The notes beneath the pieces are model-generated. The model saw only the letters and a program-made list of their open reading frames with translations. It had not been told where the DNA came from and made no database searches. The translations under genes and the position numbers were made by a program. From Desulfobacteraceae bacterium (GTDB taxonomy: Bacteria; Desulfobacterota; Desulfobacteria; Desulfobacterales; Desulfobacteraceae), in NCBI GenBank assembly GCA_024225895.1, contig JAAEMC010000447.1, forward strand, positions 1 through 5,617: DNA of 5,617 bases. The letters are read 5' to 3'. Every line of letters starts with the position of its first letter. The stretch's first letter is position 1. This document shows, in pieces, positions 1 to 5,047 of the stretch.

Positions 1-303
1 AAGCCAGTCCGCTATCCTGTGGACATCATCGGGTAATGGATTCTCTTGGGGTAAAAAAGCTGGGAGGACAATAACCTTTGAGTCTCTTGCTTCCTCAAGA
101 CTGACATCCGGGCGGATCAACAGATTCTTGTCTGCTTCGATGGGGGTGCCGTCAATACTGGCTGTTTCAAAAGAGAATACAGGTGCGTACCTTTGTGTTT
201 TCAGATTTTTTGCCCACAAATTAGCAATTTGAAAAGTATCTTTCATTCCCAATGCGCCCGAATACATGCATCCTTCATAGGCGATAAATGTTACCAGCGG
301 CAT
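1..303 (-). CDS. GlxA-family transcriptional regulator, N-terminal part (runs off the left edge)
   Basis: Reading leftward from the ATG at 303-301, the frame stays open for 101 codons to the window edge, so the 3' part is missing. The protein begins MPLVTFIAYEGCMYSGALGM, followed by KDTFQIANLW and, near residues 76-81, SKVIVLPAF. This is the N-terminal pattern of the DJ-1/PfpI-like (class I glutamine amidotransferase fold) domain of GlxA-type regulators. Known members are about 310-340 residues and carry a C-terminal AraC-type helix-turn-helix; that half and the nucleophile-elbow region would lie outside the window. AAAGGA (complement of 314-319) is a ribosome binding site 10 nt before the start. 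The gene is divergent from the DUF4442 gene at 493, so it might act on the shared spacer, but that is inference. I am fairly sure of the family; the ligand and targets are unknown. Confidence 0.8.
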   Translation of the reverse strand, partial: MPLVTFIAYEGCMYSGALGMKDTFQIANLWAKNLKTQRYAPVFSFETASIDGTPIEADKNLLIRPDVSLEEARDSKVIVLPAFLPQENPLPDDVHRIADWL

Positions 304-341
304 GGCAGAATTTTCCTTTCTGGTTTTGACGGGATATTTTG

Positions 342-358
342 TGAAATATTTGGCTTAG
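342..358 (+). repeat. Degenerate element end (TGAAATATTTGGC) followed by TTAG
   Basis: TGAAATATTTGGC followed by TTAG differs at 3 of 17 positions from the end at 991-1007 (TGAAATATCCGGG then TTAG). The bases just to the left (330-343) form a rough mirror image, with ATATTT at 334-339 and AAATAT at 344-349 around a 4-base centre. The site could therefore be two abutting degenerate ends. It is probably a relic of the same element family that is complete at 1542-1786. Divergence makes this less certain than the other copies. Confidence 0.45.
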
Positions 359-392
359 TCCTTATTTGCATGCTTTATGTCATAAATGCCAC

Positions 393-421
393 TTCCAAAT
401 CTATAAGTCAAGGCCTATACT
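393..421 (+). promoter_or_regulatory. Tentative weak promoter for the DUF4442 gene
   Basis: TATACT at 416-421 matches five of six bases of the -10 consensus. The -35 position 17 bp upstream (TTCCAA, 393-398) is poor. The site lies 71 bp before the ATG at 493. A promoter this weak would fit activator-dependent expression, but the assignment is tentative. Confidence 0.25.
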
Positions 422-492
422 CAGGGTTCGCTATAAGCGATGAAAGAAATACAAATAGACACATAAGACTAAAACTAAAAGGCAGGCCTGAA

Positions 493-957
493 ATGAAGAT
501 GACACCCATGTTAATGAAGCTCGGATTAAATATATATGGCCCGTTTGTGGGGGCCGGTGTCCGGGTAAAAATGATATCTGCGGATTGGCGAAAAACTTTA
601 GTACGCATGAAGCTTGCATGGTATAATAAGAATATCATGGGCACCCATTTTGGGGGCAGTCTTTATTCCATGACAGATCCCCACCTGATGCTGATGCTCA
701 TGCAGATTCTGGGCAAACAATACCAGGTATGGGATCAGTCGGCCGCCATTAATTTTATTTGTCCGGGAAAAGGGACTGTCAGCTCTATCCTTGAAGTCAC
801 AGATACGGATCTTGATGTCATAAGAAAGAAAACGGAAAACTACCAAAAATATCTTCACACATTTTTGGTTCAGGTGAAAGATGAAGACCAAAATGTTGTG
901 GCAGAAATTAAAAAAGTATTATACTTTCGAAAAAAAGCAGATCCTAATATTTCATGA
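493..957 (+). CDS. DUF4442-like hotdog-fold thioesterase-type protein
   Basis: The 154-residue protein has the features I associate with the DUF4442 (YiiD C-terminal-like) hotdog family. These are VRVKMISADWRKTLVRMKL at 23-41, then WYNKNIMGTHFGGSLYSMTDP at 43-63, VWDQSAAINFICPGKG at 79-94 and a final strand ending LYFRKKAD. Members are about 150 residues and are predicted acyl thioesterases. The substrate is unknown, and H52 and D62 lie in the conserved central segment. The frame is open back to 193, but those extra 100 residues look unlike protein of this family. ATG 493 follows AAAAGG (477-482) by about 10 nt and gives the family length. ATG 499 is possible. The gene shares strand and fold with the MenI-like gene 81 bp downstream. 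Its last codons (DPNIS-stop) coincide with a degenerate mobile-element end, so the natural C-terminus may be slightly altered. Confidence 0.82.
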   Translation: MKMTPMLMKLGLNIYGPFVGAGVRVKMISADWRKTLVRMKLAWYNKNIMGTHFGGSLYSMTDPHLMLMLMQILGKQYQVWDQSAAINFICPGKGTVSSILEVTDTDLDVIRKKTENYQKYLHTFLVQVKDEDQNVVAEIKKVLYFRKKADPNIS

Positions 958-1007
958 ATTTTTTATACAGGGATGAAATCATCTATATTGTGAAATATCC
1001 GGGTTAG
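942..1007. repeat. Possible 62-bp mini-element or paired element ends between the two thioesterase genes
   Basis: The right end, TGAAATATCCGGG at 991-1003 followed by TTAG, exactly matches the terminal repeat of the complete element at 1542-1786. The candidate left end, TCCTAATATTTCATGA at 942-957, matches CCCGGATATTTCATGA at 13 of 16 positions and includes the stop codon of the upstream gene. No matching TTAG flanks the left side, so a clean target duplication is missing. This is either a very small, decayed copy or one true end beside a chance match. The right end is much more secure than the left. Confidence 0.5.
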
Positions 1008-1025
1008 ATCATATTCAAAATCAGC

Positions 1026-1031
1026 AAAGGG
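1026..1031 (+). promoter_or_regulatory. Ribosome binding site of the MenI-like gene
   Basis: AAAGGG lies 7 nt before ATG 1039 and supports that start. The mobile-element end at 991-1003 lies just upstream, so the leader of this gene partly consists of element DNA. Confidence 0.6.
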
Positions 1032-1038
1032 ATAAAAT

Positions 1039-1464
1039 ATGGCAAACATATGGAAAGAAGAGTTTGATATTGAAGGTCTCAATGCCTTTACCCTGGATTC
1101 CATTGTCGGGTATCTGGGCATAGAATTCACAGAGAAAGGGGATGATTTCCTCTGCGCCACCATGCCGGTGGACAAGCGGACAGTCCAACCCTTAGGGATT
1201 TTACACGGCGGTGCATCAGTGGTACTGGCAGAAACCCTGGGTAGTGCTGCATCACGTTTGACCTTAGATGACAGCTATATGAGCGTGGGGCTTGAGGTCA
1301 ATGCCAACCATCTGAAACGGGTGTCAAAGGGGTATGTAACCGGCATTGCAAAACCTGTTCATATGGGACATACAACCCAGGTATGGGATATTACCATTCA
1401 AAATGAGCAAAACGAGCGGATCTGCATAGCCAGGCTTACCATGGCCGTATTAAAGCAAAAGTAG
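1039..1464 (+). CDS. MenI/YdiI-like hotdog-fold acyl-CoA thioesterase (PaaI/EntH type)
   Basis: The 141-residue cytoplasmic protein is recognisable as a 4HBT hotdog thioesterase of the YdiI/EntH type and is close to the family length of about 137 residues. The signature runs ATMPVDKRTVQPLGILHGGA at 40-59 followed by SVVLAETLGS at 60-69. Q50, H56 and E65 fall where the active-site Gln, His and catalytic Glu of E. coli YdiI lie. Further matches are VGLEVNANHLK, GYVTGIAKPVHMGH and TQVWDITI. Such enzymes hydrolyse aromatic or acyl-CoA thioesters; in E. coli YdiI (MenI) acts on 1,4-dihydroxy-2-naphthoyl-CoA in menaquinone synthesis and EntH proofreads enterobactin synthesis. No menaquinone or siderophore gene is visible, so the substrate is open and I give no symbol. 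It follows another hotdog gene, which suggests a shared acyl-CoA role (inference). Confidence 0.92.
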   Translation: MANIWKEEFDIEGLNAFTLDSIVGYLGIEFTEKGDDFLCATMPVDKRTVQPLGILHGGASVVLAETLGSAASRLTLDDSYMSVGLEVNANHLKRVSKGYVTGIAKPVHMGHTTQVWDITIQNEQNERICIARLTMAVLKQK

Positions 1465-1537
1465 ATTGAAAGACCGTCATATAGTAAATCGCAAAAATAT
1501 GTTCCGATACTACGGTACCTGTTTCTATCATGTGTGG

Positions 1538-1541
1538 CTAA
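1538..1541. repeat. Left copy of CTAA target-site duplication
   Basis: CTAA directly abuts the left terminal repeat and is repeated directly at 1787-1790 beyond the right terminal repeat, as expected for a 4-bp duplication made on insertion. Four bases could match by chance, but the position at both exact boundaries supports it. Confidence 0.65.
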
Positions 1542-1554
1542 CCCGGATATTTCA

Positions 1555-1652
1555 CGAATCGAGTTTGTTTTAGCTGCAAGTTGCAGGGCATGCTGCTGTA
1601 ATCATTTACCGCAAATGCCCTGCAACGCAGCAGATGAGACAAACTCGGTTCG
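1555..1652. repeat. Long imperfect hairpin inside the miniature element
   Basis: The left arm (1555-1591) and right arm (1615-1652) are imperfect inverted repeats of 37-38 bases. The pairing blocks are CGAATCGAGTTTGT against ACAAACTCGGTTCG and TTGCAGGGCAT against ATGCCCTGCAA. The central loop is about 23 bases. The arms are clearly more GC-rich than the element's right half. It could form a cruciform or a stable RNA stem. Lying between convergent genes, it could block read-through either way, although no clean U-tract follows it. Confidence 0.75.
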
Positions 1653-1684
1653 CCGGTAAGGTGAGATTTTGGCCATTTTTTTAA

Positions 1685-1701
1685 AAAGACACTTTGTCTT
1701 T
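1685..1701. repeat. Short subterminal hairpin AAAGACA-CTT-TGTCTTT
   Basis: A perfect 7-bp stem with a 3-base loop. It is conserved at 4972-4988 in the second copy of the element end, about 90 bp inside the terminus. Conservation of this block while nearby bases vary suggests a role in transposition, such as a subterminal transposase site, but this is inference. Confidence 0.65.
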
Positions 1702-1786
1702 CTAATTTGCTTAAAAATTTCCGTGTAAATAATTGTAATCATAACGGTTTTAAAAATTTTAATTAAAATCTCATGAAATATCCGGG

Positions 1787-1790
1787 CTAA
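1787..1790. repeat. Right copy of CTAA target-site duplication
   Basis: CTAA directly follows the right terminal repeat CCGGG. It pairs with the copy at 1538-1541. Confidence 0.65.
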
Positions 1791-1859
1791 GATTCTCTTG
1801 ATACCACAATCGATTTGTCATAGACATATTTTACCTTTGAGGAGTTCATTTTTTTTTCA

Positions 1860-3503
1860 CTACTTTTTTGTTGTCAATCCTGTGAGCTTGAATTTTCCGC
1901 GACGGATATCAGCGACTGAATAATCAATGCGGTTGCCTTTAAATGATATAGACGCCTTGCCTCTGATGGTATCGCCAATACGATTGTAGGACAGTAAAAA
2001 GGTCTCTGGATCAGTCCAGCAGCCTTTCATGGCTATTTTTCCATTCCTAAGTTCGTTAACACGATACGTATCATCCAATCCGATTTTCCGAGAAAAGGGT
2101 CTATTGCGGATAACATATTTTACTATAGCGGTGTCAGATTCTTGATCAAAGGTAATTTCAAAATTCTGATACCCCCTGGGATTACTATCAAATGTATAGT
2201 TCCTGCCTGAAATGTTTAAAGCCATTTCAGGCAGGTAAATTGCCTTTGCCGGTATGACAGGTTCGTTGTCTGGTATGGATTGTGAGGTCAACCGTTTAAA
2301 CGCTTTATCATTTTTTGCCAGGGACTTATCAGACAGTACCGAGGGGATGATATATTTTTTGGCAAGCCGGCCTGGCCAGGCTAATTCTTTTTCTCCAAGA
2401 ACACTGGTAAAAACGGCAACAAGATTCTTGTGAGGCACAATCAGGATGTACTGTCCGGCATATCCTATAGCACTGTAAATTCCAGACTCATCAATCCACC
2501 ACTGGTAACCATATCCATCACCGATCGACCAGCCCAGCCTGTAAGCCAGCCATACCCAGACTGATTTTGAAAAAAGAACCTTGCCGTCCTTTCCATAAAC
2601 TTTTCGAACGGCTTTGGGATATGTATATTTTTTAATTGAATCCTTTACCCATTGAGCCGGGACAACCTGCCTGTTTTCCCATTTACCATTATTGAGATAG
2701 AGCCACCCGATTTTTGCCATGTCATGGGGAGTAAGCCACATTCCTCCCCAGCCGGTATGTATTCCTTTTGGGCTTTGGGGCCAGACAACGTCACTGATTC
2801 CAAGTGGCTCAAAAAGATATTCAAAGGCAAAGTTCAGGGTACTGGTATCCGCTTGTTTATTAATAATTGCCGACAAAAGAAAGCTACTCATATTACTGTA
2901 GTCAAAACTTTGCCCGGGCGCCTGATCCATGGGTTGATCCAGGATAAACTGTACCCAGTCCTCCTGTTTTCTCATTTTTATGAGCCCCTGCCATCTGTAC
3001 AGGAAAGAATCCATTGCTCGTATTCCATGGGACATGGTCAAAAGGTGTTCCACAGTGATGGCCTTTTTTTCATCGTTCATGTTTGCAAAGGTTTTTTCCG
3101 GGAAAAAATCAACCACTCGTTGATCCACTCCCTTTATGAGACCTTTTTCAATGCCGATTCCCATCAAGGCAGAGGTAATACTTTTTGTACATGAGTGCAG
3201 GATATGCTTGTCTCCCGGTTTGAACAAGGGATTCAGATAAGCATCGGTAACAATATAGCCATTTCTTACGATGGTAATCGAATCGATGGCAAATTTTTTT
3301 TTGCTGATGAAATCCAGCATGTCGGCAAGCACTGCAGAATCCATTCCCTGTTCTTCAGGAGTTGATGTCTGCCAGCCTCCTGTAGGCCAGTAATCATATT
3401 TTTTTTCACTGGATAAATTACCGGCCAAAAGGCATCTGTTAAAAAAGATGGAAACTGACAGTAGAATAAAAAAAAGCAGGAAGCTCTTATAATTAATTTT
3501 CAT
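1860..3503 (-). CDS. Exported beta-lactamase-fold serine hydrolase with C-terminal beta-rich domain
   Basis: A 547-residue class C beta-lactamase/penicillin-binding-protein-like hydrolase. Residues 1 to about 28 form a Sec-type signal: basic NYK, then a hydrophobic FLLFFILLSVSIFF. The Cys at 24 lacks a normal lipobox. Catalytic motifs are SCTK at 104-107 (nucleophile Ser and Lys), YSN at 202-204, and GYAGQ at 347-351 in place of KTG. TVEHLLTMSHGI (150-161) and GMWLTPHDMAKIG (254-266) are also typical. Residues about 425-547 form a beta-rich module (SGRNYTFDSNPRG...GCWTDPETFLLSYN) that I recall from similar hydrolases. It probably acts in the periplasm on an ester, amide or peptide. Substrate is unknown, and calling it a beta-lactamase would overreach. 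The ATG at 3509 has only 1 nt to the AAAGGAG, whereas ATG 3503 has 7 nt, so I choose 3503. It is the last gene of the leftward block. Confidence 0.9.
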   Translation of the reverse strand: MKINYKSFLLFFILLSVSIFFNRCLLAGNLSSEKKYDYWPTGGWQTSTPEEQGMDSAVLADMLDFISKKKFAIDSITIVRNGYIVTDAYLNPLFKPGDKHILHSCTKSITSALMGIGIEKGLIKGVDQRVVDFFPEKTFANMNDEKKAITVEHLLTMSHGIRAMDSFLYRWQGLIKMRKQEDWVQFILDQPMDQAPGQSFDYSNMSSFLLSAIINKQADTSTLNFAFEYLFEPLGISDVVWPQSPKGIHTGWGGMWLTPHDMAKIGWLYLNNGKWENRQVVPAQWVKDSIKKYTYPKAVRKVYGKDGKVLFSKSVWVWLAYRLGWSIGDGYGYQWWIDESGIYSAIGYAGQYILIVPHKNLVAVFTSVLGEKELAWPGRLAKKYIIPSVLSDKSLAKNDKAFKRLTSQSIPDNEPVIPAKAIYLPEMALNISGRNYTFDSNPRGYQNFEITFDQESDTAIVKYVIRNRPFSRKIGLDDTYRVNELRNGKIAMKGCWTDPETFLLSYNRIGDTIRGKASISFKGNRIDYSVADIRRGKFKLTGLTTKK

Positions 3504-3509
3504 GATCAT

Positions 3510-3630
3510 TCTCCTTTCTTTTTAATAAAGTTTTAGCAGTATCGGTATATGAATTTTGATTGAGAATAGCTGTTTTAATTTTCTAGATAACTTATAAACA
3601 TTCCCGGGCTATTACTATCCAGTTTTAAAG
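3510..3630. other. Spacer between regulator and serine hydrolase genes
   Basis: About 120 bp with no gene. I see no convincing terminator after the regulator and no clear -35/-10 pair for the hydrolase, so I cannot say whether the hydrolase is in the same operon. CCGGGCTA at 3604-3611 matches the outer part of the element end at 1782-1789, but the adjoining ATATTTCA part is lost. I treat it as probably chance. Confidence 0.4.
3511..3517 (-). promoter_or_regulatory. Ribosome binding site deciding the hydrolase start
   Basis: AAAGGAG on the - strand lies 7 nt before ATG 3503 but only 1 nt before the in-frame ATG at 3509. The downstream ATG is therefore the likely start. Confidence 0.75.
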
Positions 3631-3939
3631 TTATGAATCCAGGTTCTTTTTAAATTTGGTTATCATTGCCTCCATCTCATCAAAATATGCTCTTAATGCA
3701 TTTAATCCCTCATAGGTTACGGTTATGGCAGTATGAGGACGGTTATTTTTGAACGTTTTTTCTATTTTTATATATTTCTTTTCAGAAAGCTTGTTTATCT
3801 GAACCGATAAGTTACCCGAAGAGATATTCAAGGCATCTTTTAATTCTGAAAAACTGGCAATCCTGTCCTCGTTTTTCATCAGATAAGTTAATATTTTCAG
3901 CCTCGCGGGTTCATGAATTATTTTATTAATATCAGCCAT
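3631..3939 (-). CDS. Winged-helix transcriptional regulator (HTH_34/MarR-like)
   Basis: A 102-residue DNA-binding protein with the winged-helix pattern of the PF13601 (HTH_34) type. IHEPARLKILTYLM is at 8-21, SFSELKDALNIS at 29-40, the recognition helix SGNLSVQINKLSEKKYI at 41-57, and a wing around KTFKNNRPHTAITVT at 61-75. A final helix (YEGLNALRAYFDEMEAMI) probably serves dimerisation. Members are small dimeric regulators of about 100 residues. The frame is open to 3993, but the extra 18 residues overlap the upstream gene and are not family-like. ATG 3939 overlaps the end of the membrane-protein gene by 8 nt (ATGGCTGA), implying coupled translation, with only a weak GGGT nearby. The likely target is the inverted repeat at 4620-4650 (inference). 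The ligand is unknown; no metal-binding Cys cluster is visible. Confidence 0.88.
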   Translation of the reverse strand: MADINKIIHEPARLKILTYLMKNEDRIASFSELKDALNISSGNLSVQINKLSEKKYIKIEKTFKNNRPHTAITVTYEGLNALRAYFDEMEAMITKFKKNLDS

Positions 3940-4597
3940 AGTATTTACCCGCCAGTAGTGTAGAAACTGCAAGTAACAAGAAACCACATCCAAAGGTCAA
4001 TCCGACGGCCAATGGTGCTGGAATTGGATCTAAGGCGACAAATAAAGCAGTAGTTAAAAACCAGTAACCACTAATCGACCACTGATAGTTTTCAGCAACA
4101 CAACCGATTAAGATATGTCGCAATCCAAAAATAATGGCAAAGATCGGAATGGTATAATAAGGATCAATATGGAGATAAAAATAAATGGCAAAGACAAGCC
4201 CGATTACCCCCACCGGAAATTCAAATGTGAATATTCGAAAGGATACCAAGCTATTTAACGCTCTTTCCAGGCTTAATTCATTATTCTGTTTTTTGAGTGA
4301 ATCTCCCCACAGCTTCACCATTAACGGCAGTAAAATAATACCTAAAACCACCATCGTAATGTGAAGTGTTCCTCTGACATGACTTGGTATGGCATCGTAA
4401 GTACCATGGTAAACCGTTAAAAAATAAAACAAAAAGGAAAATACCCAGACCACCATCCCCATCAACAAGTAAGGAATCCGGCAATGTATGGGCAGGGATA
4501 CCTGATACAACATGGTTTTATTCTGATTGATAATTGATTTAAGCGACTCTATCTCACTTAAAACCTGATCAATCTGCTGTTTTGTGGATTCAACCAT
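3932..4597 (-). CDS. Multi-pass membrane protein of unknown function, paired with the regulator
   Basis: I do not recognise this 221-residue protein beyond its layout. Residues 3-30 are polar and helical with coiled-coil-like spacing (STKQQIDQVLSEIESLKSII). About six hydrophobic segments follow, near 42-63, 77-96, 125-144, 147-166, 177-190 and 194-216. A charged loop lies at 98-115 (KKQNNELSLERALN). Acidic, His and Arg residues occur at membrane edges (FGLRH 157-161; DPIPAP 190-195), but no catalytic motif is visible. ATG 4597 follows AAGGAG (4604-4609) with 6 nt spacing. The 8-nt overlap with the regulator gene and the single promoter upstream mark a two-gene transcription unit, so the regulator probably controls this protein. 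A transporter, sensor or stress membrane protein are all possible. Confidence 0.8.
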   Translation of the reverse strand: MVESTKQQIDQVLSEIESLKSIINQNKTMLYQVSLPIHCRIPYLLMGMVVWVFSFLFYFLTVYHGTYDAIPSHVRGTLHITMVVLGIILLPLMVKLWGDSLKKQNNELSLERALNSLVSFRIFTFEFPVGVIGLVFAIYFYLHIDPYYTIPIFAIIFGLRHILIGCVAENYQWSISGYWFLTTALFVALDPIPAPLAVGLTFGCGFLLLAVSTLLAGKYYG

Positions 4598-4603
4598 TTT
4601 TTT

Positions 4604-4609
4604 CTCCTT
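4604..4609 (-). promoter_or_regulatory. Ribosome binding site of the membrane-protein gene
   Basis: AAGGAG on the - strand lies 6 nt before ATG 4597 and fixes the start. Confidence 0.75.
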
Positions 4610-4619
4610 AATTCGTAAT

Positions 4620-4650
4620 ATGAATTAGTTTATATCATGAACTAATTCAT
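4620..4650. promoter_or_regulatory. Putative operator: perfect 11-bp inverted repeat
   Basis: ATGAATTAGTT (4620-4630) and AACTAATTCAT (4640-4650) are perfect inverted repeats with a 9-bp spacer. Their centres are about 20 bp, or two helical turns, apart, which suits a dimeric winged-helix protein on one face of the DNA. A further half-site, TAATTC, lies at 4609-4614. The repeat begins immediately downstream of the -10 hexamer, so a bound protein would cover the transcription start. The most likely binder is the winged-helix regulator encoded in the same unit (inference). Confidence 0.65.
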
Positions 4651-4678
4651 GGTATAAAATAAAGACGATTAAAGTCAA
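4651..4678 (-). promoter_or_regulatory. Sigma-70-type promoter of the membrane protein/regulator unit
   Basis: On the - strand TTGACT (complement of 4673-4678) is a near-perfect -35. After 16 bp comes TATACC (complement of 4651-4656) as a fair -10. The start codon lies about 54 bp further. The position directly before the inverted repeat supports a repressed promoter. Confidence 0.6.
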
Positions 4679-4887
4679 GTTTTTTTTCGACTTTTTTCCA
4701 ACTAACAATTCTGTTCCAGTTTAGCAGTGCAATCATACTAAATGACTATTTTTAACCGGCATGACTTTCAGTCATCTTCCGGATAGGTTGCACTTGCCTT
4801 TTTGCTTGAAGGATATTGCATGATCCAGCTTAATAGAATATGGGTGTGCCATAATATTACTAAGATTATTTTTGAGATGGCTTTTAA
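4679..4887. other. Spacer without a convincing gene
   Basis: Only very short frames occur. One on the + strand (4820-4903, 27 residues, beginning MIQLNRIW) has AAGGA 6 nt upstream and ends in NPDIS-stop, encoded by the element end itself. One on the - strand (4852-4772) begins MAHPYSIKLD and lacks a ribosome binding site. A hairpin at 4756-4782 (CCGG...ATGAC-TTTCA-GTCAT...CCGG) has no T-run, so it is not a typical terminator. I support none of these as genes. Confidence 0.45.
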
Positions 4888-4992
4888 CCCGGATATTTCA
4901 TGAGATTTTAAGTAAAACTTCCAAAAACATTATGATTACAATTGATTACATGTGAATTTTGAGCAGATTAGAAAGACAAAGTGTCTTTTTGT
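4888..4992. mobile_element. Solo end of the CCCGGATATTTCA element, inverted relative to the 1542-1786 copy
   Basis: From CCCGGATATTTCATGAG onward, about 105 bp match the reverse complement of 1683-1786 with roughly 14 differences by my hand alignment (about 87% identity, one gap). Landmarks are TTATGATTACAATT and AGAAAGACAAAGTGTCTTTTT. The similarity stops after the short hairpin; the long hairpin and the other terminal repeat are absent. The flanking tetramer is TTAA (4884-4887). This is a truncated copy or one end of an element whose remainder was lost, possibly during the deletions that damaged the neighbouring rhuM gene. Confidence 0.78.
4972..4988. repeat. Second copy of the subterminal hairpin
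   Basis: AAAGACA-AAG-TGTCTTT is the inverted counterpart of 1685-1701, with the same 7-bp stem and the same distance from the terminus. It marks the inner limit of similarity between the two element ends. Confidence 0.65.
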
Positions 4993-5047
4993 TGTTATTG
5001 TGGCATGTTATGTAATTTGATGGTGGATTTGGGAGGTGTTTATGGTT

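Larger units (their letters stand above)
304..492. other. Divergent spacer between glxA-like and DUF4442 genes
   Basis: I see no convincing gene in this 189-bp stretch. The + strand frame is open upstream of 493, but its residues do not resemble the family of the downstream gene. The spacer holds a degenerate mobile-element end (342-354), a possible weak + strand promoter and a small palindrome, TCGCT-ATA-AGCGA, at 428-440. If the promoter is real, this 5-bp-arm palindrome lies near the transcription start and could bind a regulator. That is only a suggestion. Confidence 0.5.
1542..1786. mobile_element. 245-bp non-autonomous miniature element (MITE-like) with TIRs and CTAA duplication
   Basis: The left end CCCGGATATTTCA (1542-1554) is an exact inverted match to TGAAATATCCGGG (1774-1786). 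Both ends are flanked by CTAA (1538-1541 and 1787-1790), which looks like a 4-bp target-site duplication. No transposase frame lies inside. The interior has a long imperfect hairpin (1555-1652) and a short one (1685-1701). The right-hand roughly 105 bp recur inverted at 4888-4992, and shorter end matches occur elsewhere in the window, so this is a repeated family. It is probably an internal-deletion derivative mobilised in trans by a transposase encoded elsewhere. The short CC-starting repeats with 4-bp duplications recall IS1380-type elements, but the family assignment is from memory and unconfirmed. Confidence 0.8.
1465..1859. other. 395-bp convergent spacer, mostly a miniature element
   Basis: The spacer lies between the 3' ends of the MenI-like gene (+) and the serine hydrolase gene (-). 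Bases 1465-1537 show no gene or clear terminator. Bases 1538-1790 are the miniature element with its target duplication. Bases 1791-1859 show nothing but a short T-run near the hydrolase stop. No separate intrinsic terminator is evident, so the strong internal hairpin of the element may serve both genes (inference). Confidence 0.6.

Noticed and set aside
193..492. Upstream extension of the DUF4442 frame by 100 residues
   Set aside because: The extension overlaps the glxA-like gene on the opposite strand and crosses a degenerate element end. Its residues are not like the hotdog family, and ATG 493 gives the normal family length.
1003..1556. Integron attC-like half-sites (GTTAGAT at 1003-1009, GCTAAC at 1537-1542)
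   Set aside because: GTTAGAT fits the GTTRRRY half-site, but GGCTAAC does not fit RYYYAAC. The symmetric CCCGGATATTTCA termini with CTAA duplication explain the sequence better as a transposable element. No integron integrase is visible.
2652..3194. 180-residue + strand frame opposite the serine hydrolase gene
   Set aside because: It lies entirely antisense to a well-supported coding region with catalytic motifs and shows no family features of its own.
3593..3613. CCGGGCTA in the regulator-hydrolase spacer as another element end
   Set aside because: Only the outermost 8 bases match; the adjoining TGAAATAT part is not recognisable, and no partner end is seen nearby.
4756..4782. Hairpin CCGG-ATGAC-loop-GTCAT-CCGG as a terminator
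   Set aside because: Neither strand has a T-run after the stem, and the outer pairs need an asymmetric bulge.
4772..4852. Short - strand frame beginning MAHPYSIKLD, slightly like the start of IS630-type transposases
   Set aside because: Only about ten residues are suggestive, the frame stops after 26 residues, and there is no ribosome binding site or further homology.
4820..4903. 27-residue + strand frame with a good AAGGA site
   Set aside because: The last residues are encoded by the element end and the rest has no recognisable feature. Too short to support as a gene without expression or conservation data.
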